Shown piece after piece: positions 19,794 to 28,620 of a DNA stretch of 64,000 bases; the stretch's first letter is position 1; the number at the start of each line of letters is the position of its first letter. The stretch lies in contig JAQRGB010000001.1 of the NCBI GenBank assembly GCA_029237605.1, forward strand, positions 62,001 through 126,000. Direction: 5' to 3'. Made by a program: the position numbers and the translations under genes. Under the pieces are notes generated by a model. It was not told the origin of the DNA and searched no databases. It was given only the letters and a program-made list of their open reading frames with translations. The DNA comes from Candidatus Thiodubiliella sp. GTDB lineage: Bacteria; Pseudomonadota; Gammaproteobacteria; PS1; Pseudothioglobaceae.

Positions 19794-20296
19794 TGATAAT
19801 AAGTGTGTCTAATAAATAATTTTAACCAATTGCCAGTGCATCTACTGAATCCAGGAGCTATATGTATGCGATTTTGATATTTAGCAAGATAGTCAACCTG
19901 ATCTAGAATAAACTATAAATAAATTATTAGGTTAGTTATAGTTACAAATATACCTCTATTTAACATTTTTTATATAAAGTGTGCATAGTATGTAAAAAAC
20001 AGATATGCAGAATTACATAATTAATAATAATTATGAATAGTTTTTATAAAATTTTACCGGATACAGCAAGGTTAAGATGTCTTGTTTTGATTTTTAAAAA
20101 TAACAAGATTTAACTTCAATCATTTGAAGCAATAGCTGTTTATTACCTTAAAATTATTGTATCAGGGTATAGATCCAAATACTTTGATAAAAGTGAAAGA
20201 TCGAATTTATGAATACTTAAAGTTTATTAGAAGTGAGGTGTTAGTAATTATTAATTAAGTATAAATATATACATAATTTTGATTCATTATTTATAA
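19794..20296. other. Gene-poor stretch with a possible short coding remnant
   Basis: About 500 AT-rich bases between the barrel gene and the nadE stop. One short plus-strand frame near 20155-20260 reads LLYQGIDPNTLIKVKDRIYE and continues for a few more codons without a start, and may be a gene remnant that I cannot name. No RNA gene or terminator is evident. Confidence 0.35.
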
Positions 20297-22006
20297 TTAA
20301 GGCTGAAATTTAGAAGTCATTGGATAACGATGATCTTTACCAAAAGAGTTTTGGCTAATTTTAGGGCCTGGCGCACTTTGTCTACGCTTATATTCATTGC
20401 TTAACACCATATTAGTAATATGCTTTACTGTGTCCACGTCATATCCCTGATGTGTAATGTACTCAACAGAGTGTTTTTTCTCAATGAATAATTCCAAAAT
20501 AGCATCGAGTTCGTAGTATTCAGGCAATGAGTCCTGATCGACTTGATTAGGCGCTAATTCTGCTGATGGAGCACGATCTATTACGCGACCAGGTATGACA
20601 TAATTAATTGTATTGCGATACTTAGCTAAGCGGTATACCATGGTTTTAGCAATATCTTTAAGTGGCGCAAAGCCACCTGACATATCGCCATATAGTGTAG
20701 TATACCCAACAGCCATCTCAGATTTGTTACCTGTAGCAAGTAAAATTTTGCCAAATTTATTAGATATTGCCATCAGTAAAGTACCCCGAATACGTGCTTG
20801 TAGATTTTCTTCGGTAGTATCGGCATTTAAGCCCTTGAACAATGGGGCAAGTTGCATATTAAAACTACAGAACGACATGGCTACGATCCGACTTCTATAA
20901 TCAACACTCATACTACTGGTTTGTGCTTTAGCGTCTTCTATGCTAATAGTAGAGGTATATTCATATGGCATCATTATGGCTTGCACATTCTCACTACCTA
21001 GCGCGTCAACGGCAATTGCCAGTGTTAATGCAGAGTCAATACCACCTGATAAACCGATAACTGCGCCTTCAAATATACCGTTCTTTTGCACATAATCTTT
21101 AGTAGCCAAAACCAAAGCATCATAAATAGTCTTTTCTATTAACTCTATGCTACTTATTATGGCAGGTGTGCCTAAAATCTGTATTGTAGCTTTAAAGAAT
21201 GGCAGTTGATTGGTTACTTCTCCTTTTCTGTTCATTGTAAACGATCCACCATCAAACACTAATTCGTCTTGCCCACCGACTGCATTTACATAAATAAAAT
21301 CTATTTTATTTTCTAAAACACGCTGACGAATAGTTTGTAGACGCTGATTGTGCTTATTCACTTGAAAAGGAGAAGCATTAATACTGACAATAGTCTGTGC
21401 ACCTTGATTGACTGCATTACTAACAGGTGTCTCATTCCAGGCATCCTCACAGATCACTACACCAATACGTTGCCCCTGGCATTCAAATACCATAGGTGCT
21501 TGCCCAGGAGTGAAGTAGCGTTTTTCATCAAATACACCATAATTTGGCAGATACTGTTTATGATAGCTACGAACTTTACCATATTGTATTAAATTAGCAC
21601 TGTTGTACAAGCATTCACCAATGCGAGTAGGGGATCCAAATATAATACTCATGGCTTTGGGTAATTGTTTACGTATACGTTCAATCTCTATTTCTACTTT
21701 AGTAATAAACCCATCGCGTAATAGCAGATCTTCTGGTGGGTAACCACAGAGTACTAATTCTGGAAAAATTAGTAAATGAACACCTGATTTAAAAGCTTTG
21801 CATGACAAATCAATAATTTGTTCGGCATTGTTACTTAAATCACCGACAATAGGGTTAATTTGTGCGATCTCTATTTTTAGAGATACTAAGTCACTTCTAA
21901 GATTTTCTATCTGCTCTTGCCAAAATTTGGCCTTTATTTCATTATTATTAATTTTTGCCTGTTCAAGTTTGGTATTTGCCACTACTTCGGCAGGGTTAAT
22001 GTTCAA
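20297..22006 (-). CDS. nadE: Glutamine-dependent NAD synthetase, adapter inside, N-terminus fused to upstream ORF
   Basis: Amidates nicotinate adenine dinucleotide to NAD. The nitrilase-type glutaminase domain starts at about 21880 (KIEIAQINPIVGDL; Glu in FPELVLCGYPPEDL; CEDAW Cys). The synthetase domain follows (AVIGLSGGIDSALTLAIAVD P-loop, LLATGNKSEMAVGYTTLYGD). Residues [10 protein letters not shown] are translated adapter (20867-20894) that replaced native residues without breaking the frame. No start codon precedes the NadE homology; the frame stays open into the HTH gene upstream, and the first available start (TTG at 22006) lies inside that gene. So there is either a fusion or a lost start. 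About 540 native codons. Confidence 0.9.
   Translation of the reverse strand: MNINPAEVVANTKLEQAKINNNEIKAKFWQEQIENLRSDLVSLKIEIAQINPIVGDLSNNAEQIIDLSCKAFKSGVHLLIFPELVLCGYPPEDLLLRDGFITKVEIEIERIRKQLPKAMSIIFGSPTRIGECLYNSANLIQYGKVRSYHKQYLPNYGVFDEKRYFTPGQAPMVFECQGQRIGVVICEDAWNETPVSNAVNQGAQTIVSINASPFQVNKHNQRLQTIRQRVLENKIDFIYVNAVGGQDELVFDGGSFTMNRKGEVTNQLPFFKATIQILGTPAIISSIELIEKTIYDALVLATKDYVQKNGIFEGAVIGLSGGIDSALTLAIAVDALGSENVQAIMMPYEYTSTISIEDAKAQTSSMSVDYRSRIVAMSFCSFNMQLAPLFKGLNADTTEENLQARIRGTLLMAISNKFGKILLATGNKSEMAVGYTTLYGDMSGGFAPLKDIAKTMVYRLAKYRNTINYVIPGRVIDRAPSAELAPNQVDQDSLPEYYELDAILELFIEKKHSVEYITHQGYDVDTVKHITNMVLSNEYKRRQSAPGPKISQNSFGKDHRYPMTSKFQP
20867..20894. other. Embedded MGI/BGI adapter, end B, translated in frame within nadE
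   Basis: ACAGAACGACATGGCTACGA and onward to CCGACTT matches 28 bases of the reverse complement of adapter end B. On the minus strand it is read without a stop, so a gene caller reports an intact NadE carrying about ten false residues. Confidence 0.96.
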
Positions 22007-22178
22007 AATTCCTGCAAATAACCAAGCATGAGTTTCTGATAGAGCTAATTTTCCAAGTCGGAGGCCAAAGCGGTCTTAGGAAGACAAGATTAATATCATA
22101 TTTTTTTGCTATTTTATAATCAGTAAACCCAGTTTTATTACGGACTTTAGCTAAATAATCCTTGGTTTTTATTATCAT
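21887..22178 (-). CDS. Small HTH protein (DUF3693-like), interrupted by adapter and open into nadE
   Basis: Starts MIIKTKDYLAKVRNKTGFTD, then YKIAKKYDIN, a helix-turn-helix first half. After the adapter at 22055-22087 it resumes in another frame as KLALSETHAWLFAGILNINP and AEVVANTKLEQAKINNNEIK, close in pattern to short phage-type regulators (DUF3693), where a SETALFLA-like helix and an acid/base-rich tail follow the HTH. A few residues of the recognition helix are missing at the junction. The tail runs without a stop into the NadE frame. A regulatory role is inference. Confidence 0.65.
22055..22087. other. Embedded MGI/BGI adapter, end A, in the HTH gene
   Basis: AAGTCGGAGGCC then AAAGCGGTCTTAGG and AAGACAA: all of adapter end A with one extra A (33 bases instead of 32). 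The insertion shifts the frame of the small HTH gene upstream of nadE. Confidence 0.96.
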
Positions 22179-22498
22179 AATATTTAGTTGTATTTTTTAA
22201 CTATTGTAAGGCATAATAGTTAAATTTTACCACCTATTAAGAAAAATTTATTAGTTAAAAATTACCAATAGTGGTAAAAAATATATAATAACTTTATAAA
22301 TTATTGATTTTTAATTATTTTTTTACTTTAAATTAATATATATAAATGTTAATTTAGCAATGATTACAACTAACAAATAGTTACTAATTACACTAACAAA
22401 TAATAGATTCAAAAGAATGGCGTTTAACTATTGGGTCAATAATTTCATGTATACTATTGATTGATAATTAATCTAAATAATTTTTAATAAAATAAATG
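22179..22498. other. Divergent intergenic region upstream of the amino-acid transporter
   Basis: About 320 AT-rich bases between the HTH gene and aapJ, which diverge. ATGTATACTATTG (about 22448-22460) gives a plausible extended -10 for the transporter operon, but no matching -35 is visible. No ORF or RNA gene is seen. The right edge is adapter, so real sequence may be missing. Confidence 0.4.
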
Positions 22499-22520
22499 AA
22501 GACCGCTTGGCCTCCGACTT
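22499..22520. other. Embedded MGI/BGI adapter, end A, at the 5' end of aapJ
   Basis: AAGACCGCTTGGCCTCCGAC plus TT: 22 bases of the reverse complement of adapter end A. It lies directly after ATGAA (22496-22500), probably the real start, so the true first codons of the binding-protein gene are lost. Confidence 0.93.
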
Positions 22521-23511
22521 GTTATATATCTTGTTACTATTAGCGTTTAGTGGGTTCTGCGCTCAAGCAGATACATTAAGTAATGTAAAGGCTAAAAATG
22601 TACTGAACTGTGGCGTGTCTACTGGTCTGGTCGGCTTTTCATCTACTGACTCTGCAGGTAAGTGGAAAGGATTAGATGTTGACATATGTCGTGCAGTTGC
22701 AGCAGCAACCTTGGGTGATGCTAACAAAGTTAGGTTTGTGCCTTTAACAGCAAAAGAACGCTTTATAGCACTACAGTCTGGTGAAATAGATATTTTATCG
22801 AGAAATACAACTTGGACATTATCCCGTGATACTTCTTTAGGTATAAACTTTGTTGGTGTTAATTACTATGATGGACAAGGATTTATGGTAAAAAAATCAT
22901 TAGGCGTTAATAATGTTAAGCAACTAGATGGCGCAACTTTTTGTTTGCAGCACGGTACAACGACTGAAATGTCTTTGGCTGATTATTTTACTAGCCACAA
23001 TATGACATACAATTCTACACTTTCTGATACTTCACAACAAACCAAAGTAGAATTTGAAACAGGTCGTTGCGATGCTCTTACCTCAGATAGATCACAGTTG
23101 CACGCCATCAGAACCACTTTAAAGCAACCTTCTTCTGCAATTATCCTACCTGAAATTATCACTAAAGAACCATTAGGGCCTTCAGTTAGACAGGGTGACG
23201 ATAAGTGGTTTAATATCGTAAAATGGTCGTTAAACACTATGATTGGTGCCGAAGAATTAGGCATTAATTCAAACAATGCCAGTACTCAGTTTAAAAATCC
23301 TAAGATTTTGCGTATGTTAGGACGCTCTGGAAGGCTGCATAAGCACTTAGGCTTAGATAAGAAATGGGCCTTTAATATTATTTCCCAAGTGGGTAATTAT
23401 GCACAAAGTTTTGATAGGAATATTGGCAAAGATACGCATTTAAAAATCTCTAGAGGTCTTAATGCACTTTGGAATGATGGTGGTATTTTATACTCACCAC
23501 CGTTTAGATAG
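22507..23511 (+). CDS. aapJ: Amino-acid ABC transporter substrate-binding protein (AapJ type), start codon in adapter
   Basis: Periplasmic binding protein for polar or general L-amino acids. About 330 residues: a hydrophobic signal segment (LLYILLLLAFSGFCAQA), then LNCGVSTGLVGFSSTD and KWKGLDVDICRAVAAATLGD, typical of the AapJ/BztA family, and a late NALWNDGGILYSPPFR. The apparent TTG start (22507) and codons for MASD are adapter; native sequence begins at 22521. The natural ATG is probably at 22496 with intervening bases lost. It heads aapJ-aapQ-aapM-aapP on one strand. Confidence 0.9.
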   Translation: MASDLLYILLLLAFSGFCAQADTLSNVKAKNVLNCGVSTGLVGFSSTDSAGKWKGLDVDICRAVAAATLGDANKVRFVPLTAKERFIALQSGEIDILSRNTTWTLSRDTSLGINFVGVNYYDGQGFMVKKSLGVNNVKQLDGATFCLQHGTTTEMSLADYFTSHNMTYNSTLSDTSQQTKVEFETGRCDALTSDRSQLHAIRTTLKQPSSAIILPEIITKEPLGPSVRQGDDKWFNIVKWSLNTMIGAEELGINSNNASTQFKNPKILRMLGRSGRLHKHLGLDKKWAFNIISQVGNYAQSFDRNIGKDTHLKISRGLNALWNDGGILYSPPFR

Positions 23512-23562
23512 GGCAATAAATTAAGCATAAAATAGTAAAGAGAAATAGCCCAGAGTTTTTAT

Positions 23563-24735
23563 ATGAAAAAAATCAAGTTGCTTCTTTCATTTATTTACAA
23601 TAACAAAATAAGATCTTTTTTATTTCAAATTATCACCTTGGTGGTAATTGTGTATTTCTTTTATAGTGCGTCTGGCAATGTAGTTAACAATATTGAAAGT
23701 CGAGGTATGCAAACTGGGTTTGGCTTTTTGGGGGCTGAGTCAGGTTTTAATATTTCTGAATTTTTAATAGATTATTCTTCAACCTCTAGTAACCTTATGG
23801 TTTTCTATGTTGGACTTATAAACACTATTGTCGTGTCCGTGGTAGGTATTATCTTCGCAAGTATTATTGGATTTGTCGTTGGCATTGCACGATTATCTAA
23901 TAACTGGTTAATTGCTAAACTGGCAGGTGGCTATATTGAATTGTTTAGGAATATTCCTATTCTATTACAAATTTTATTTTGGTATAACCTTGCTATAGTA
24001 AGTCTACCATCTACTAAGCAAAGTTTTGAATTGTTTAATTCTATATTTATTAATCTACGTGGTATTTATTTACCAAAACCAATTGCAACTGAAGGCTTTG
24101 TCTGGGTGTTTGTTGCTTTAATCGCGGGCATTGTGTTAAGAACACTGATTAAATGCCATTTTAAAAAAATGCATAATAAAACAGGCGTTAAAACCAATAC
24201 TTTAACTTATTCACTGTTACTAATAATTGTTTTACCTATTGCGGTGTATTTTACGCTGGGTTCGCCGATGGTTTTTGACTATCCAGCGCTAAAAGGCTTT
24301 AATTTCAGGGGTGGTATGAGTTTGTCGCCAGAATTTCTGTCTTTGGCATTTGCCTTAAGTATTTATTCCGCTACTTATATTGCCGAAGCTATTCGTTCTG
24401 GCGTTGAATCGGTATCTAATGGGCAGAAAGAAGCAGCATTAGCTATAGGTTTAACACAAAGACAGTCATTAAAGCTAGTGGTTCTCCCACAAGCACTTAA
24501 AGTAGCTATTCCGCCAATTATCAATCAATATCTTAATTTGACTAAAAATTCATCATTAGCGAGCGCTATTGGTTATTCTGATCTTGTTAGTGTATTTACA
24601 GGTACAGTGCTTACCCAAGTAGGGCAAGCACTTGAGATTATTTTTATGACTATGATGGTTTATTTAACTATATCTCTGTTAATTTCTTTGGTTTTAAATA
24701 TTGTGAACTACAAGATGAGCATTAAAGAACGCTAA
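23563..24735 (+). CDS. aapQ: Amino-acid ABC transporter permease (AapQ type)
   Basis: Inner-membrane permease of 390 residues. Large size, with an extended region between the first membrane segments, is typical of AapQ/BztB. The permease signature EAIRSGVESVSNGQKEAALA followed by IGLTQRQSLKLVVLPQALK is the EAA loop that contacts the ATPase, and INQYLNLTKNSSLASAIGYSD is the conserved C-terminal block. It lies 2 bases before aapM, so it is tightly coupled. Confidence 0.92.
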   Translation: MKKIKLLLSFIYNNKIRSFLFQIITLVVIVYFFYSASGNVVNNIESRGMQTGFGFLGAESGFNISEFLIDYSSTSSNLMVFYVGLINTIVVSVVGIIFASIIGFVVGIARLSNNWLIAKLAGGYIELFRNIPILLQILFWYNLAIVSLPSTKQSFELFNSIFINLRGIYLPKPIATEGFVWVFVALIAGIVLRTLIKCHFKKMHNKTGVKTNTLTYSLLLIIVLPIAVYFTLGSPMVFDYPALKGFNFRGGMSLSPEFLSLAFALSIYSATYIAEAIRSGVESVSNGQKEAALAIGLTQRQSLKLVVLPQALKVAIPPIINQYLNLTKNSSLASAIGYSDLVSVFTGTVLTQVGQALEIIFMTMMVYLTISLLISLVLNIVNYKMSIKER

Positions 24736-24737
24736 AT

Positions 24738-25835
24738 ATGGCTGTATTTAAACAACAAACACCAAAAAAAGCACCAAATCCAGAAACAAAGATAGTTAGT
24801 TGGTTGAGAGAGAATCTATTCCCTAACGCTACTAACAGCGCCTTAACCTTGCTTGCATTGTATGTTATCTACTTAATTGTACCAGTGGTAGCTAATTGGA
24901 TGTTGTTTGATGCGACTTTTGCGCCAGTTTCTAATGAACAATGCGGTATAAAAGGTGCTTGCTGGAGTTATATTTTTGAAAAACTTGATTTATTTATTTA
25001 TGGCTTTTACCCGCCAGAAATCTATTGGCGTCCGCAATGGGTGCTGATATTAGCGTTAAGCTTTGTCTGGATTGCTAAGTTATTAAAGCAACATAAATAC
25101 AAAACTAAAATTACCATAACTCTAATTATAATTTATCCAATAATCTCGTTCTTTTTATTATATGGTGGACCAGGTTTAGAAATTGTAGAAACGTATAAAT
25201 GGGGTGGACTAATGTTAACGATAATAGTTGCAACAGTAGGTGTCATTGCATCATTCCCGATTGGCGTGCTATTAGCGTTAGGGCGTCAATCAAAAATGCC
25301 TATTATCAGGTTTTTATCGATAATATATATAGAATTTATACGTGGCGTGCCGCTGATTACCATTTTGTTTATGGCATCAGTTATTTTACCATTATTTTTT
25401 AAAGAAGGAATGGATATGGATAAGTTATTACGCGCCTTAATTGGCATCACCATGTTTCAATCGGCTTATATTGCTGAAGTTATCCGTGGTGGCTTACAAG
25501 CCATTCCTAGGGGGCAATATGAGGCAGCAGATGCTATGGGGTTGAACTTTATACAGAAAATTGTGTTGATTATCTTACCACAGGCACTAAAAATATCAAT
25601 TCCAAACATTGTCGGCTCATTTATCGCGTTATTTAAGGACACAACATTGCTATTAATTATTGGCTTGTTCGATATTTTATCCATGGTGCATTTAACTACC
25701 AGTGATGAAAAATGGCTTGGTAGAAGTACAGAAGGTTATGTTTTTGTTATGGTCGTGATGTGGATTATTTTATATTCAATAAGTCACTATTCAAAGGTGT
25801 TAGAACTTAGATATAGCACAGAACACAAAAATTAA
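24738..25835 (+). CDS. aapM: Amino-acid ABC transporter permease (AapM type)
   Basis: Second permease subunit, 365 residues, predicted heterodimer partner of AapQ. The EAA loop reads AEVIRGGLQAIPRGQYEAAD then AMGLNFIQKIVLIILPQALK, and IVGSFIALFKDTTLLLIIGL follows. A long N-terminal region with several membrane segments precedes the permease domain, as in other AapM/BztC proteins. Starts 2 bases after aapQ. Confidence 0.92.
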   Translation: MAVFKQQTPKKAPNPETKIVSWLRENLFPNATNSALTLLALYVIYLIVPVVANWMLFDATFAPVSNEQCGIKGACWSYIFEKLDLFIYGFYPPEIYWRPQWVLILALSFVWIAKLLKQHKYKTKITITLIIIYPIISFFLLYGGPGLEIVETYKWGGLMLTIIVATVGVIASFPIGVLLALGRQSKMPIIRFLSIIYIEFIRGVPLITILFMASVILPLFFKEGMDMDKLLRALIGITMFQSAYIAEVIRGGLQAIPRGQYEAADAMGLNFIQKIVLIILPQALKISIPNIVGSFIALFKDTTLLLIIGLFDILSMVHLTTSDEKWLGRSTEGYVFVMVVMWIILYSISHYSKVLELRYSTEHKN

Positions 25836-25853
25836 AAGATAGATAAAAAAATT

Positions 25854-26594
25854 ATGAATACAAATATTATTGAAATTAATAGTTTAAATAAGTGGTATGG
25901 TGAGTTTCACGCACTTAAAAATATCAATCTCAAAGTTAAAGAAGGTGAAATTATTGTTATCTGTGGGCCATCAGGTAGCGGTAAATCAACATTAATACGC
26001 TGCATTAATTTTTTAGAAAAATTTCAAGAAGGCTCTATTATCGTTGATGGCATTACTCTTAACGATGATGTAAATAATATTAGACATATTAGAACGGAGG
26101 TTTCTATGGTATTTCAGCACTTTAACCTTTTTCCACATCTTAGTATTATTGATAATTTAACTTTAGCGCCAATTTGGGTGCATGGTAAAAGCAAACAAGA
26201 ATCAAAGAACAAAGTTCTAAGACTACTGGATAGAGTTGGCATTAAAGACCAAGCTAAAAAATACCCAAATCAACTTTCTAGTGGACAGCAGCAACGTGTC
26301 GCAATTGCTAGAGCATTATGCACTTCACCAAAGGTCATACTGTTTGATGAGCCAACTTCTGCACTTGATCCTGAGATGATTTCAGAAGTACTTGATGTTA
26401 TGATTGGATTAGCTAAAGAAGGCGTTACTATGTTATGTGTGACACACGAAATGGGGTTCGCTAAAAAAGTTGCAAACCGTGTTATTTTTATGGACAAAGG
26501 GCAGATTATTGAGGAAAATAAACCAAAAGACTTTTTTAATAATCCTGAATCTAGGCGATTACAGCTATTTTTAGACCAAATATTAAGTAGGTAG
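25854..26594 (+). CDS. aapP: Amino-acid ABC transporter ATP-binding protein (AapP type)
   Basis: 246-residue ATPase. Walker A is GPSGSGKST, the Q-loop [10 protein letters not shown], the signature motif [15 protein letters not shown], Walker [15 protein letters not shown], and the switch His lies in [10 protein letters not shown]. It energises the AapQM pair. It starts 18 bases after aapM and is followed 6 bases later by a winged-helix protein. Confidence 0.95.
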   Translation: MNTNIIEINSLNKWYGEFHALKNINLKVKEGEIIVICGPSGSGKSTLIRCINFLEKFQEGSIIVDGITLNDDVNNIRHIRTEVSMVFQHFNLFPHLSIIDNLTLAPIWVHGKSKQESKNKVLRLLDRVGIKDQAKKYPNQLSSGQQQRVAIARALCTSPKVILFDEPTSALDPEMISEVLDVMIGLAKEGVTMLCVTHEMGFAKKVANRVIFMDKGQIIEENKPKDFFNNPESRRLQLFLDQILSR

Positions 26595-26600
26595 AGCATT

Positions 26601-27146
26601 ATGAAATGGCTTAAAAGCAACAAAATACTTGTAGATAAAGACGATATTAATAGCGATTTGTTTAATTTTGACGATACTCAGGAAAGTGAAATACCAAAGT
26701 TTTTAAAAACTGTTAAAGAAAAAAAACAGTTAAAAACCACCAAAGAACAAGAGGGTAATTTAAAAGAACTTAGTGAATCTATCAAGGACTTTAAGCGCAA
26801 TAATGTTAATAAAACTGGCAAGACACAAAAACATTTTAATTTTTCAGAAAACATTGATGTATCGGTAAATAATATAATAAATGGGACTAAGAAGGGACTA
26901 AGTAGAAATAACGGAAAAATAACTCAAGAACAGATTGAAATTTTAAAAAAATGTAAAGAAGAAAATACTGCTACAGAGTTGAGAGTAATTTCAAAAAGAA
27001 CTAATAAATCAAAATTTAAAGTAAATGTTTTAGATCCATTAATTCATTTTGGTTTTTTCGAATTAACTATTCCAGAATCACCAACTAGCCCAAATCAAAA
27101 ATATCGCCTTACAGGGAAATTTATTCGCAGAATTGAAAAAAATTAA
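26601..27146 (+). CDS. Hypothetical protein with C-terminal winged-helix-like domain
   Basis: 181 residues, lysine-rich, not recognised as a named family. Residues 1-105 are polar and low-complexity, probably disordered. Residues about 110-178 (QEQIEILKKCKEENTATELR, then LIHFGFFELTIPESPTSPNQ ending KYRLTGK) have the pattern of the winged-helix module found at the C-terminus of Fic, RecG-like and AAA_4 proteins. Only 6 bases after aapP, so probably cotranscribed. A DNA-binding or regulatory role for the operon is possible but unproven. Confidence 0.6.
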   Translation: MKWLKSNKILVDKDDINSDLFNFDDTQESEIPKFLKTVKEKKQLKTTKEQEGNLKELSESIKDFKRNNVNKTGKTQKHFNFSENIDVSVNNIINGTKKGLSRNNGKITQEQIEILKKCKEENTATELRVISKRTNKSKFKVNVLDPLIHFGFFELTIPESPTSPNQKYRLTGKFIRRIEKN

Positions 27147-27504
27147 TAATCTTTACTATGTTTTTAAAAAAAAGCTATAAATTTACGATTTAAGTAACTT
27201 TTTTATAAAAGTTAAGCTAAAGGGTATTAATTAAAGTAATAATCGTTAAATAAGTAAATTTAAACTGTATAGTATTTTTTTAGCTTTTTTTTTGTATTAT
27301 CTAGTATTTATATAAATTAAAAAATTACACAATCAACTGGTTATTTTAGATATATTTATATAATTATGGATTATGTGTAGCTTTACAAACTATTAACAAT
27401 GTTTGCAGCAGAGTATAGTAACATTAAACTTTAGCTAAAAAAATGAAGAAAATGAAAATTACTGGACAATTTTCAGTACGTATTCCATACAATCAGGAGT
27501 TTTG
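27147..27504. other. AT-rich intergenic region upstream of hemH
   Basis: About 350 bases with long A/T runs and no ORF of interest, RNA gene or clear terminator. Only the CAGGAG ribosome site just before hemH is recognisable. Confidence 0.6.
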
Positions 27505-28488
27505 ATGAAAATCGGAATTTTAATTACTAATCTTGGAACGCCTGACGCACCAACAAAATCTGCTTTAAAGCGATATTTAAAGGAATTCTTATCAGATGAG
27601 TGTGTTATTCAGCCAAAAAATAAATTAATATGGTGGATGATATTGAACATGGTTATTTTGAATACTAGGCCAGTAAAATCTGCACAAAACTACACTAAAA
27701 TTTGGGATAGCTTTGGCAAGGGATCGCCACTGTTAAACATTATTTTATTGCAGGCACAAGGTATTAAAAAAATTCTTGCAAATAAATTCGATAATTTAGC
27801 ATTTGAAGTTGGTATGCGTTACGGCAATCCATCAATTGATTTAGCACTTGAAAAACTACAAAATAAGAATTGTGAGAAAATTGTAATTTTACCACTTTAC
27901 CCGCAATACTCAGACACCACAACAGGTTCAACATTAGGTGTAATCAATAAGATACTTGATACTAGTTTTAGTAACAAACCAAAGCTAGACTTTATTAATA
28001 ATTACTATACAGATAAAGGCTATATCCAATCTTTAGCTAATTCAGTTATTGAACATCAAAAGCAGCATGGTAAGCCAGATAAATTAATGATCTCATTCCA
28101 TGGGATACCACAACGTTTTGTGAGTAATGGAGATGTTTATTATGACCATTGTGTTAATACTAGTGTATTGCTAGCTGAGGCACTTAACCTACAAGACAAT
28201 GACTATCAATTATGCTTTCAATCAATATTCGGTCGCGAGCAATGGGTTAAGCCACAGATAAAAGCCAGTTTAAAATCTTTAGTACAAGATGATGGTGTTG
28301 TACATATTCAAATTATTTGCCCTGGTTTTTCTGCAGACTGTTTAGAAACCTTGGAAGAAATTAATCAGGAAAGTAGACAATATTTCATGCAAGTAGGTGG
28401 TAAGACTTTTAGTTATATACCAGCATTAAATGATCGTAAAGACCATATCGAAGCACTTTCTAACATTATTTTAAAACATTTACAATAA
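27505..28488 (+). CDS. hemH: Ferrochelatase
   Basis: Inserts Fe(II) into protoporphyrin IX, the last step of haem synthesis. About 327 residues. GILITNLGTPDAPTKSALKR is the family start, RYGNPSIDLALEKL and LPLYPQYSDTTTGS are core motifs, SFHGIPQRF carries the metal-site His, and CPGFSADCLETLEEI is the C-terminal signature. The ATG at 27505 is preferred over an overlapping TTG because a CAGGAG site sits at the right distance. Single-gene unit, convergent with the next gene. Confidence 0.95.
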   Translation: MKIGILITNLGTPDAPTKSALKRYLKEFLSDECVIQPKNKLIWWMILNMVILNTRPVKSAQNYTKIWDSFGKGSPLLNIILLQAQGIKKILANKFDNLAFEVGMRYGNPSIDLALEKLQNKNCEKIVILPLYPQYSDTTTGSTLGVINKILDTSFSNKPKLDFINNYYTDKGYIQSLANSVIEHQKQHGKPDKLMISFHGIPQRFVSNGDVYYDHCVNTSVLLAEALNLQDNDYQLCFQSIFGREQWVKPQIKASLKSLVQDDGVVHIQIICPGFSADCLETLEEINQESRQYFMQVGGKTFSYIPALNDRKDHIEALSNIILKHLQ

Positions 28489-28620
28489 ACTCCGTAATTA
28501 AAACAACATTAAAACAACAAGATGCTTAATATTAAATTCGTATAATTTATATTATGTTAAGTTATTAAAAAATAAGCAAGTTTAAAGATATCTTTTTCTA
28601 ATTTTTATACTTTGTATTTT

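Noticed and set aside
417-22520. Dispersed 30-45 base repeats as an insertion element, repeat family or attachment sites
   Set aside because: They match known sequencing adapter ends, including partial and complete copies and a barcode-like spacer, so they are contamination.
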